Positions 26,295 through 34,383 of a stretch of DNA of 64,000 nucleotides are shown here, in pieces (the stretch's first letter is position 1; each line of letters opens with the position of its first letter). Source of the DNA: JADJYF01 sp965278995 (lineage in GTDB: Bacteria; Pseudomonadota; Gammaproteobacteria; Ga0077536); NCBI GenBank assembly GCA_965278995.1, contig OZ257136.1, forward strand, positions 5,518,001-5,582,000, in the 5' to 3' direction. The position numbers and the translations under genes are program-made. The notes under the pieces are model-generated. The model made no database searches, was not told the DNA's origin, and saw only the letters and a list, made by a program, of their open reading frames with translations.

Positions 26295-26317
26295 GCGCCG
26301 GGCCAGTAAGGGCTGCG

Positions 26318-27655
26318 CTACTCTTCGATCTTCTTCACTTTGTACGCGAGTGGTTTACCTTCCGCCGCCTGGCGCAGACGAATGCTCGACGCCTGCACCG
26401 CCCCATCGACGCCACGGCCTGGTTTGGCAATGCCCCTGTTCCAGCGCGAAGCCAGCTTGCGCCAGGTGATTGGGGAAACGTCCGTCGACACGAGTTGTTC
26501 ATTGTCCCAACCCGTCCCATCGGCATAGAAATCCTGCATCGCCTCGCGCGCGTAGAGATCGCAATCATTGAACCCGTGCAGCGCAAGCGGCTTGTACAGG
26601 CATTTGTAACGGTAGTCGTAAACTTCCCGTTCCTTGTCCGTATTACAAATCTTGACCAGTACTTCCCAGTACTCGTAAGTATCGTCGGTAATCGGGACAT
26701 ACCATTCGTACTGAACCACGTGTTCTTCCGGCCAGTTCTCGACCATCAGCACGCCGGGCAGAAAGACCGACGTTCGATAACAACGGCCGCGGACGTTTTC
26801 AATCTTCAATCCCAGTTCGGGATTTTCCAGCATCGGTTGCCATTTATCGGTGAACAACCACTGCACCATGCCTTTCGGACCATCCTCGTCTTCGACCACG
26901 GCAATGCAGTCGTCGGCGGTGGGCACGATGCCGAGTGGTAACACCCAGTCCATGGCATGCACGATCGAATTGTCCTTGTGCACGAGAATGTGCGCATTGT
27001 CGAAGCCGTTTTCGCACGCGATGCGCCAGTTCGAAAATCCGGTGCGGTGCATGCCACGCAGCACGGCGTTGTCGTCGGCGATGCTGGGCGCGGCTGGCCA
27101 CAGTGGATGGGGGAAGCGCTCGTCATTGGCGGGAAACCGGATCGGAAGGTCGTGTGCCAGCGGCGGGACGTCTTCGTCCGGAAAGTCGTCATCGCGGATG
27201 AAGACGAAAATGAGGCCGTTGATCTCCGTCACCGGGTAGGTGGTGACGCCGGTGGTGCCAACAAGTTTATCGTCGGGATTGGCCACAATCGTGACCAGCT
27301 TGCCGCTCGCCAGATCGTAGGTGAAGCCGTGGTACCAGCAGCTGATCGTGGACTTCGTGAAGCAGGTCGGTTTGGCCGACAGTCGAACGCCGCGATGGAC
27401 GCATTGGTCCTTGAGCGCGTAAACCTTTCCGCCGATGCGGCGCAGGACAATCGGGATCCCGCACATCTGGATCCCTTCGACAGTGTCTTCCGGCAACTCT
27501 TCGCTGAACAGCGCCGGATACCAGTGGTTGACGAAACCCCAGGCCGCCTCTTTATACGGCTGGTATTGGGCCTGGGTGCGGGAGTCGTTCGTGCGCGTGT
27601 CGCTGGTGCTGTTGATACGCCCGGTCCGGCGGCGTATCGGCTTCGGCTCGTTCAT
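26318..27655 (-). CDS. Rieske oxygenase alpha subunit, carbazole dioxygenase (CarAa)-like
   Basis: A 445-residue terminal oxygenase of the carbazole 1,9a-dioxygenase type. Rieske cluster ligands are Cys85, His87, Cys106 and His109 (C-x-H, 18 residues, C-x2-H). The catalytic iron ligands are His222 and His226 in DNAHILVH, and Asp366 in GFNDCDLYAREAM, with Asp219 as the bridging residue; all match CarAa. The N-terminus is about 16 residues longer than in CarAa. Single-component (homotrimer) enzymes of this sort hydroxylate polycyclic or N-heterocyclic aromatics. It heads the operon of reductase, M20-like protein and cupin, and is divergent from a meta-cleavage-type hydrolase. The real substrate is unknown. 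Confidence 0.93.
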   Translation of the reverse strand: MNEPKPIRRRTGRINSTSDTRTNDSRTQAQYQPYKEAAWGFVNHWYPALFSEELPEDTVEGIQMCGIPIVLRRIGGKVYALKDQCVHRGVRLSAKPTCFTKSTISCWYHGFTYDLASGKLVTIVANPDDKLVGTTGVTTYPVTEINGLIFVFIRDDDFPDEDVPPLAHDLPIRFPANDERFPHPLWPAAPSIADDNAVLRGMHRTGFSNWRIACENGFDNAHILVHKDNSIVHAMDWVLPLGIVPTADDCIAVVEDEDGPKGMVQWLFTDKWQPMLENPELGLKIENVRGRCYRTSVFLPGVLMVENWPEEHVVQYEWYVPITDDTYEYWEVLVKICNTDKEREVYDYRYKCLYKPLALHGFNDCDLYAREAMQDFYADGTGWDNEQLVSTDVSPITWRKLASRWNRGIAKPGRGVDGAVQASSIRLRQAAEGKPLAYKVKKIEE

Positions 27656-27688
27656 GCGCGAGGCTCCCCTTGGTGGAGTTCCAGGTTA

Positions 27689-27729
27689 TTGGATTATCAA
27701 TCCAACATCAATTGAAAAACGATTGGATT
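27689..27729. promoter_or_regulatory. Palindromic operator in the Rieske/hydrolase divergent spacer
   Basis: In the 150-base spacer between the Rieske gene (start 27655) and the hydrolase gene (start 27806) stands the inverted repeat TTGGATT-ATC-AATCCAA (27689-27705), followed by another TTGGATT half-site at 27723-27729. The three copies lie in the most AT-rich part of the spacer. They suit a dimeric regulator such as the nearby MarR-like protein, controlling both divergent promoters. No direct evidence ties the two together. Confidence 0.5.
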
Positions 27730-27805
27730 TAGTTAAGCTGGCCGGGCGGCATTCTGTACACTCGCGACCAGACCACGTCCGAATCGACCGAGGAGCACCA
27801 TCGAA

Positions 27806-28648
27806 ATGACGATTTCCCGGGACGGCAGCAGCCGTAACGTCCGCACGCGCGATTGGAACCTTCACTACCACGAGGCCGGCAGCGGTCATCCGCTCATCCT
27901 GCTGCACGGCTCCGGTGCCGGTGCGACGGGCTGGAGCAATTTCTCGCAGAATCTCGACGGGCTCGCGCAGCACTTCCATGTGTTTGCGGTCGATATGCCC
28001 GGTTGGGGCGCTTCTGATCCGTGTACCGTCGATCGGCTCGATCATGCTGCTGCCACCATCCAGTTCATGGATGCACTGGGGATCGAGAAGAGCGCGCTGA
28101 TCGGTAACTCGATGGGCGGCTGTACCGCACTCAGGCTGGTTACCGAACATCCCGCGCGCGTGTCTCATCTGGTCACCATGGGTGCGCCGGCCAGCCGCGC
28201 GCCCAAACTGTTCGGTGCCGGCGATGGTCCCACAGAAGGCCTCAAGATCCTGGTCGAGGGCTACCGCAATCCCACTGCTGCAACGATGCGCCGTCTGGTC
28301 GAGATCATGTGTTTCGACAAATCATTTGCAACTGACGAGCTTTGCGCCCGGCGCTCCGAGGCAGCAAGCGGCAATCCAGCACATCTCAAGAATTTTCTCG
28401 ACGGTCTGCCGAAAGGTTCGCCGGTACCGAAATTCGCGAATCTCGACGATCTGATGCAGAGCAAGATACCGGCGATGTTCATCCATGGCCGTGACGATCG
28501 CGTCGTGTCTTACGAGCACTCGCTGGTGTTGGTTGCGCACGTTCCGAATTCACGGCTCGTGCTGCTGAACCGCTGCGGACATTGGGCCATGATCGAGCAT
28601 GCCGCCGAATTCAATCGTCTGGTCATTGATTTCATCACCAGCAACTGA
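27806..28648 (+). CDS. Alpha/beta hydrolase, meta-cleavage-product hydrolase-like
   Basis: A 280-residue alpha/beta hydrolase of the BphD/CarC/HsaD type. The HGSGAGATGWSN oxyanion-hole segment, the nucleophile elbow GNSMGG (Ser102), an acid at about Asp230 (HGRDDRVV) and a histidine at about 259 (RCGHWAMIEH) complete a full catalytic set. Such enzymes cleave the C-C bond of the ring-fission product made by extradiol dioxygenases. It is divergent from the CarAa-like gene. No extradiol dioxygenase is found nearby, so either it lies elsewhere, the bicupin fills the role, or this hydrolase acts on another substrate. Confidence 0.9.
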   Translation: MTISRDGSSRNVRTRDWNLHYHEAGSGHPLILLHGSGAGATGWSNFSQNLDGLAQHFHVFAVDMPGWGASDPCTVDRLDHAAATIQFMDALGIEKSALIGNSMGGCTALRLVTEHPARVSHLVTMGAPASRAPKLFGAGDGPTEGLKILVEGYRNPTAATMRRLVEIMCFDKSFATDELCARRSEAASGNPAHLKNFLDGLPKGSPVPKFANLDDLMQSKIPAMFIHGRDDRVVSYEHSLVLVAHVPNSRLVLLNRCGHWAMIEHAAEFNRLVIDFITSN

Positions 28649-28764
28649 GTTGTCAACAATGCGGTAATAGCTCCCAGAATTCGTCGACCTCAATGTCTGC
28701 GGGCTACCCCGATGTGTCGCTTGCAGGTATCTTCCAGGCTCATGTCTGTGAGGGGGATCCCACA

Positions 28765-29895
28765 TTGCAAATTTATGTGTCTGAGTGCCGCGTGCGTCTG
28801 CTTGCAGGTACGCTGGCTCTCGCTTTCGGACCGGCGGCGCTAGCCTACGAAACCACCTATGGCGAGATCACCTATTACGACTTTTTCGGTGCCTATGCGC
28901 CGCTGCCTACCGTTCCAAGCGACGTCTATGCGACAGCGCGGCATGCCGTTTCCAGAGTTGGCTATCTCAAGGATGGTGACGACAGGATTCAAGTCGATGA
29001 ACGTGATCCGATTTTCGGAGATCCGGATTTCCCTGGCGTCAGTACTACGACACCCGGCGTGACGGTTGGGATGCGTTCCACTACCGGCAATATCCTGGTG
29101 CCAGGCCCACTGCTCGATCCGGCGCGTGCAAAGTCAGATTACTTCGCGAACCATGCGCTTGCCGCGACGGCGCAAGGCTACGAATTCTACGATGACAAGA
29201 ACACCGGCGAATCGAATGACGATGGCATTCCGAACAATGACTTTTTCCTGAGGACGCAATCATCGAGTCGGGCCGGATCCGGGTGGAGCGACACCTGGCA
29301 GGCAACGAAGGACGCCACCTTCAGCATCAATTTTTCGCTCGATGGCAGCATCTATCGGAGTGACTGCGGACCGAATTGCCTAATCGTACTTCCGGCGGGG
29401 ACGCATTACTTTCGCGCGGAAGATCCCGCGTTTTCGTTCGATGCCATCATGGCGGTGTTTGATCTCAATACGTTCGCTCCGTGTGAGGAGATAAGTAATG
29501 AGTGCGACGGCCAGGCCGATGCGCCGGTGACGATGGCATCCGTGCGTATACGGGGCGGCAACTCGTACGCTGATGACCGGGATGTCGTACTCAATGGCGG
29601 CGTACTTGACATCGATCTCACGGGCAGCCTCGAGTTCGAGGTTCTGGCAGGGCATACCTACCTCATTGCTGGCACGGTCGTGGCCGAATCGGATAACGGC
29701 GGTGTGGTCGATTTATTCAATACGTTTGGTCTCGACAGCGTCATCGCGCCGCCCGGCAGCCTGCTTTCAGATGCAGTCTTGAATCAGGGCGCCGTACTCA
29801 ATGTCAGTGCCGTGCCGGTGCCGGGTGCACTGTGGCTGTTGATGGGCGGGCTTGGCGGACTGCATCTGCGAGTGCGCCAGGGGCGTCTCGCCTGA
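28765..29895 (+). CDS. Secreted protein with PEP-CTERM-like sorting tail
   Basis: A 376-residue protein if the TTG at 28765 is used; it is seven bases after GAGGGGGA and leads directly into a signal peptide ending AALA. Earlier starts (28693) would bury the signal peptide. The mature part is rich in Asp, Asn and Gly with a DTW/FSI strand pattern and no recognised enzymatic motif. The C-terminus is VPVPGALWLLMGGLGGLHLRVR, a VPxPxxxWLL motif, hydrophobic helix and arginine cluster of the PEP-CTERM type, recognised by exosortase. It should be transported through the Sec system and attached to the cell surface. Two other CTERM-like proteins lie in the window. Confidence 0.75.
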   Translation: MQIYVSECRVRLLAGTLALAFGPAALAYETTYGEITYYDFFGAYAPLPTVPSDVYATARHAVSRVGYLKDGDDRIQVDERDPIFGDPDFPGVSTTTPGVTVGMRSTTGNILVPGPLLDPARAKSDYFANHALAATAQGYEFYDDKNTGESNDDGIPNNDFFLRTQSSSRAGSGWSDTWQATKDATFSINFSLDGSIYRSDCGPNCLIVLPAGTHYFRAEDPAFSFDAIMAVFDLNTFAPCEEISNECDGQADAPVTMASVRIRGGNSYADDRDVVLNGGVLDIDLTGSLEFEVLAGHTYLIAGTVVAESDNGGVVDLFNTFGLDSVIAPPGSLLSDAVLNQGAVLNVSAVPVPGALWLLMGGLGGLHLRVRQGRLA

Positions 29896-30447
29896 ACGTT
29901 TGGCGGATTTGATCGCGTCGTTATCGCTTACTGGTGGCTAGCTGGTGGTCCTGACCGCCGCGGTACTCGATTTCTCGGCGCGAGACAGCTATCTTTCCAG
30001 CGAGCGTGCAGCGGTACGCAGAGTGGAACTACCAACCATGCGCGACGAGAAAACCTGCTCGACCTCATTCGCGCGAAGGTGGAGCCGCGCAGCATGAGCT
30101 GCTGCGTGATCGCGTTGGCGCTCGCGATGCAGATTATCGAGAGCTGGCGGCGCCTGAAAGCCTGGTTCGGCATCGTGCCGGATACCGGCAGTTCATCGCA
30201 CGGTCTCGGTACCGTCGTTGCCGGCTTGATTGAGCGATTGCAGCATCCTGCGGTTCGTTACGCGGTGCTCACCCTGATCATGGTCGAAGCCTGCTTCGGC
30301 GCAACCTGGGTATACGGTCATCGTGTTCATCTTGGTAACGAACTCGCTGCCGTCGTGTTCGAAACCACGGGTTTTGGCACGGCACTATGTGACGGCGATG
30401 TCACCACCGCCTCCAGCGGCTGGTGACATCCTGATCGAGGCGTGCGC
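29896..30447 (+). other. Possible decayed gene, or non-coding stretch
   Basis: This 552-base gap lies between the CTERM protein gene and the converging LinD-like gene. In one plus-strand frame (29940-30050) the residues LTAAVLDFSARDSYLSSERAAVRRVELPTMRDE, given here only as a described region, look protein-like; near 30050 the coding-like signal jumps to a second frame that runs NLLDLIRAKVEP... to a stop at 30426. The first frame also has a TAG upstream near 29938. This could be a remnant of a larger frameshifted gene. No family is recognised and no ribosome binding site is evident. Confidence 0.3.
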
Positions 30448-32388
30448 TCAAGCAACCGGCTGTATCGCCAGCGCTGTGCGCCCCGTGAGCTCGACATCGA
30501 GACTCGCTGCACCGTTATCGTCGGCACGGAAATCGAGATCCGGCCGGCCGCTGACGCGATACTGCTTGCCCGGCGCGAGGCGCGCCAGACCGAGACGCTG
30601 ACGACCATTGCCACGTCCAGGATAAAGCACGAGATCGAGATCGTCGCCGGTGCTAGTCGCTTTCGCGACCAGCACGTCGGGATAGGTGGCGCTTGCGAGC
30701 TGCGGACCCGTGAAAGCGCTGGCCGGTGGGCCTTTGACGAATGAATTGCGGAAGTCGCCGGTGCGCATGAGCTTGGCTTCCACTGCCCACACGTTGGCCA
30801 GACACGAAGCCTCGCGATAGCTGACGACACCATCCTGGTCCTGGCGCCCGCAGTCCTGGTCCATCGAACGCAGCGCCGCTTCGGCGAGTTCATCGTCGCC
30901 GAATTCGCGACCGCACATGGCTACTGCTGCATAAGCGAACAACGAACCGCGCCGATAGTGGCCGGGATCGATGGTGTCGATAAAGCTCAAGGCTTCACGC
31001 GGAATACTGAGCCGCGGCGCGCCAGTGGCGTCCGCCGCGATGCAGTAAGCCAATTCCTTGCGCCCGACGGCCCACAGCCGGCGCGCCAGCGCCGGTGAGA
31101 ATACGTTGGCGAAGAATGCGAAGCCCGCTTCACCTGCATAGAACGGAATTTCGAGACCGGTCCAATACGAACGCAAGCCGATGATCGAGCCTTTTTCATC
31201 GGTGAATTCCGTTTCCAGCATGCGCTGCCAATGCGGCAGCGAGGTCTGTGCGTCATTCGTACCGAACACGGCGTCATGCGCGGCAAGCGAACCGAGGCCG
31301 TACATATTGCACACGGGATAGACCCAGTTCGGTTCGCACGGAAACAGACAGAAATCTGAACGCTGGTAGTTCTCAAGGATGGATTGCGCCAACGTATGCG
31401 AACTATGCGGGAACGCAGTACGTTCACTCAGACGGAACGTCAGGCTGCCCGGTTCGGCATACCGCCGGTCGCCGCTATTCAGCATGTACTGGTTGACGTG
31501 CATGCCATACCAGCCGGTCAGCATGATGTTGTCTTTCGCTGCCGGGTCGAAATCGCTGAAATTGAAATGACCCCACATCGATTCCAACACCCAGTAGTCC
31601 CACACCTTTTTCGCCAGGTAGGTTTCAATCAGATTGCGTTGGGCTTCGTGCATATAGCCGCTGAAATTCGGCGTGTAGTGACCCTGCAGCATGCCGAGCG
31701 CGAAACCGAGATGGTTGATCTGGTAGCGCAGTGCAGCGGGCTGGAATTGATCGATGACGGTGTAACCCTTGAACTCACCGACAGGCTGCAGCGCGCGATC
31801 GAGCACGTAACGCGCCGCCGCCAGCTGTTCGGGATCCAGTTCGCGTGTGCCGACAGCGGGCTCGCTCTGTACGCGTTCAATGACTTCTGCACGCGATGCC
31901 TCGAAAAACTGCTGACGTTGCGCGTAGCGCACGCGATCGGCGGCATGACGTTGTGCAGTCTTGTGCTGTAACCAGAGGAAAATGCCGGCTGCCGCTATCG
32001 GCGCGAAGGCGAGAGCGGGCGGCCAGATAGCCTCGCCGACCAGGGCGCCGGCCATCACCGCCGAACCCAGCCATACGGTGAGCGGCGCAAACACCATGCC
32101 GTTCCAGAACCAGGCGATGCACGACAACCAGAACAGCGCGAGGACGACCGGGACCATCAGGACCCAGGCGCCGCCCAGTGCAAAAAAACCGCCGCCGGGC
32201 AGGAACAGACCCAGACCTGCGGCTTGCCACGCGGCGCTCGCGCCGAGCCAGGCGGGTGCCACTGCGGCCACACAGAGACAGCCGTACACGATGGCGTTAC
32301 GCCGATGACGCGAGGCCGTTACCGGTCCCTTGGTGCCGTGCTGGAATTCCTGCGCCCGCCCGAGCGCGTCGCTTTCGATGACCGACAT
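30448..32388 (-). CDS. Linalool dehydratase/isomerase (LinD)-like domain fused to a membrane anchor
   Basis: A 646-residue protein. Residues of about 30-142 form roughly four transmembrane helices. Residues from about 205 onwards match the LinD (Ldi) alpha/alpha-barrel fold: RYQINHLGFALGML, a WGHFNFSDFDPAAKDNIM stretch, then CEPNWVYPVCN with Cys351 and Cys360 spaced exactly like the two catalytic cysteines of LinD (nine residues apart), and a nearby H328/H331. LinD of Castellaniella interconverts linalool, geraniol and myrcene in the periplasm, and is only ~400 residues with a signal peptide; here a polytopic anchor replaces it. The gene is divergent from a TetR regulator with a palindromic site between them. 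Confidence 0.85.
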   Translation of the reverse strand: MSVIESDALGRAQEFQHGTKGPVTASRHRRNAIVYGCLCVAAVAPAWLGASAAWQAAGLGLFLPGGGFFALGGAWVLMVPVVLALFWLSCIAWFWNGMVFAPLTVWLGSAVMAGALVGEAIWPPALAFAPIAAAGIFLWLQHKTAQRHAADRVRYAQRQQFFEASRAEVIERVQSEPAVGTRELDPEQLAAARYVLDRALQPVGEFKGYTVIDQFQPAALRYQINHLGFALGMLQGHYTPNFSGYMHEAQRNLIETYLAKKVWDYWVLESMWGHFNFSDFDPAAKDNIMLTGWYGMHVNQYMLNSGDRRYAEPGSLTFRLSERTAFPHSSHTLAQSILENYQRSDFCLFPCEPNWVYPVCNMYGLGSLAAHDAVFGTNDAQTSLPHWQRMLETEFTDEKGSIIGLRSYWTGLEIPFYAGEAGFAFFANVFSPALARRLWAVGRKELAYCIAADATGAPRLSIPREALSFIDTIDPGHYRRGSLFAYAAVAMCGREFGDDELAEAALRSMDQDCGRQDQDGVVSYREASCLANVWAVEAKLMRTGDFRNSFVKGPPASAFTGPQLASATYPDVLVAKATSTGDDLDLVLYPGRGNGRQRLGLARLAPGKQYRVSGRPDLDFRADDNGAASLDVELTGRTALAIQPVA

Positions 32389-32445
32389 GTCTGTTCTCCC
32401 CTGAAGAATTTCCGATCCCCGCGCCGGGTCACTATAAGTTGATTG

Positions 32446-32463
32446 TAGACGTACTGTCTAGAC
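32446..32463. promoter_or_regulatory. TetR-type operator between LinD-like and TetR genes
   Basis: The 156-base divergent spacer includes TAGAC-GTACT-GTCTA (32446-32460) running into GTCTAGAC (32456-32463), so two overlapping inverted repeats. The core is about 60 bases from the LinD-like start and 85 from the TetR start, a good position for autorepression and for repression of the LinD-like gene. Confidence 0.55.
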
Positions 32464-32544
32464 GCATTGACTAGATTGGGGGTCAGGACGTATCGTGGGT
32501 TGTCCGTCACACCTTCAGCGTGACCCCTTATCCAAGGATAGACC

Positions 32545-33174
32545 ATGGCCAGCGTGACCCGCCGTGCGCGCAGCGGCAACGACACCGATATCGCACTAGG
32601 GATGGAAGACCGACTGCAACTCGCACTGGAACGGCTGCTCGAGCGCGGCTTCACAATTACGGCCCTGTCGGTCGACGCCCTGGCGCGCGAAGCCGGAATC
32701 GCCCGCGCAACGTTCTACCTGCATTTTCGCGACAAGGGCGAACTCGTCGCGCGTCTCATTTCGCGCGTCGAGGACGAAGTCGTCGGCGCCGGTGGTCTGT
32801 GGTTCGTGCACGCCGAGGACGCTCGCTACGAAGACCTGCGTGCCGCGATGGCGCGTTTCTTCGAAGCCTATCTGAAGCACCACGCCATTCTGTCGGCCGC
32901 AGCTGAAACGGCGCCTTACGACGCGCAGGTGGCGACTCTGCACACACGCATGCTTGAGCGGTTCGTTGGAGAATCCAGGCAGGCTATCGAACGCATTGCT
33001 GAGAGTGGCCGTGCTCATGAGCCACTGCCGGGTATGCTGGCGGAAATCTTGTCATGGTCGGTCAATCACACCTACGTGAACTACGGCAAGGGTCTGAGTG
33101 AGACCGAGCGTCAGGACTTCATCGACACCTGGGCACACATCGTGTGGCAGGCCATCTTTACCTCGCGACATTGA
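32545..33174 (+). CDS. TetR-family transcriptional regulator
   Basis: A 209-residue protein with an N-terminal helix-turn-helix: ALSVDALAREAGIARATFYLHFRDKGELVARL spans helices 2-4 in this family; residues after about 80 form the ligand-binding domain. AAGGA precedes the ATG. It is divergent from the LinD-like gene and precedes the CrtC-like and APH-type genes on its own strand, with 39 bases to the next start. It is probably the local repressor of this module. Confidence 0.92.
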   Translation: MASVTRRARSGNDTDIALGMEDRLQLALERLLERGFTITALSVDALAREAGIARATFYLHFRDKGELVARLISRVEDEVVGAGGLWFVHAEDARYEDLRAAMARFFEAYLKHHAILSAAAETAPYDAQVATLHTRMLERFVGESRQAIERIAESGRAHEPLPGMLAEILSWSVNHTYVNYGKGLSETERQDFIDTWAHIVWQAIFTSRH

Positions 33175-33213
33175 ACTCGTGAACGGACACTGACCAGACT
33201 GAAGGGGAGAATC

Positions 33214-34377
33214 ATGCAGGGCATTGGCAAACTGCTCGACGCCGACGAGCAACTCAATCATCAGATCGCCGATACGTTCGCGACTGTCGCCGAATCCGAT
33301 CTGGCGTGGACTGAAAAACTGTGGACGCCATTCTCGCGAAGGGATGGCAGCCTGCAGATCGATTGCGGTCTCGGCCGCTACCAGAACCGCGATGTGATGG
33401 ATGCATTCGCCGGTATTTCGCGCGGCAAGGAACAGTGGACAGTGCGTGCAAGTCGTGAACTGGCGCAGAAACCACTGGATACACAAGTCGGCCCGATCAA
33501 GTACGAAGTACTCGAACCGCAGAAGCGGATCCGCTGGACGCTAGATAAAAACGATATTATTCCGCTGCGTTTCGACATCACTTTCGATGCCATCCATCCC
33601 TGTTTTTTCGAAGACCGTCATATCCAGCGCGACGAGCATGGATTCCGCATCGTCTCCAACGTGGTGCGTTATCACCAGGCTGGAGTAGCGAGCGGTTGGG
33701 TGGAAATCGAAGGTAAACGCGACGAAATCAAGCCCGAGGACTGGTTCAGTTATCGCGATCACTCGTGGGGCGTGCGCCTCGACGTCGGTGCGCCGCCGAC
33801 CGATCTTCGTCCGGCGCGGGATTTCGGCGAGCGCAAGTTCGAAGATTCGAAATTTCTGCTCAATTGGTCGCCACTGCTACTCAAGCGCCCGGACGGTACG
33901 TACTACGAGTACCATTTCTACCTGCAGATCCGCGGCGACGACGTGTTCTATTTCTCCGGTTACCGCAATCAGGCTGATGGCCGCCAGGAACGCATCGCGC
34001 GGGTGCGCCCGGTGCTGCGGTACGATGACGATACGCGCCGGTTGATCGGCGGCTATCTGTATATCGACATGCTGAATGGCGAGACCAACAAGGTCGAAAT
34101 CGAAGTGATGGGTGATTCAGGTTTCTATCTGAGTACAGCTCTGTATCTCGGCTTCGACGGCAAGAAGCATGGCAACTGGCGCGGTGAACTCAATCTCGAC
34201 GGCGAGCGCATCATCGACATGACCGCGCCCGAGGTACGGCATCGTCTGGCGAGCGCGGTGCGCGATACGATAGTTAAAGTACGCGAAGGCGACGCCAACG
34301 GTTATGGCCTGTTCGAACCCATCGTACTCGGCGAATGGCCGGAGATGGAGTTGTCATCGACGCGTACGCGAGGCTGA
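33214..34377 (+). CDS. CrtC/AttH-like (lipocalin-type) protein
   Basis: A 387-residue protein without signal peptide. The GVASGWVEIEGKRDEI segment followed by RDHSWGVR (about residues 181-188) is like the ligand-binding signature of the CrtC/AttH (hydroxyneurosporene synthase) lipocalin-like proteins and related DUF7064/7065 proteins. CrtC adds water to a C=C bond of carotenoids. Here it stands 39 bases after a TetR gene and 6 bases before an APH-fold kinase gene, next to a LinD-like protein. A role in hydrating or binding an isoprenoid compound is an inference. Some related proteins carry no known function. Confidence 0.65.
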   Translation: MQGIGKLLDADEQLNHQIADTFATVAESDLAWTEKLWTPFSRRDGSLQIDCGLGRYQNRDVMDAFAGISRGKEQWTVRASRELAQKPLDTQVGPIKYEVLEPQKRIRWTLDKNDIIPLRFDITFDAIHPCFFEDRHIQRDEHGFRIVSNVVRYHQAGVASGWVEIEGKRDEIKPEDWFSYRDHSWGVRLDVGAPPTDLRPARDFGERKFEDSKFLLNWSPLLLKRPDGTYYEYHFYLQIRGDDVFYFSGYRNQADGRQERIARVRPVLRYDDDTRRLIGGYLYIDMLNGETNKVEIEVMGDSGFYLSTALYLGFDGKKHGNWRGELNLDGERIIDMTAPEVRHRLASAVRDTIVKVREGDANGYGLFEPIVLGEWPEMELSSTRTRG

Positions 34378-34383
34378 GCGGCG

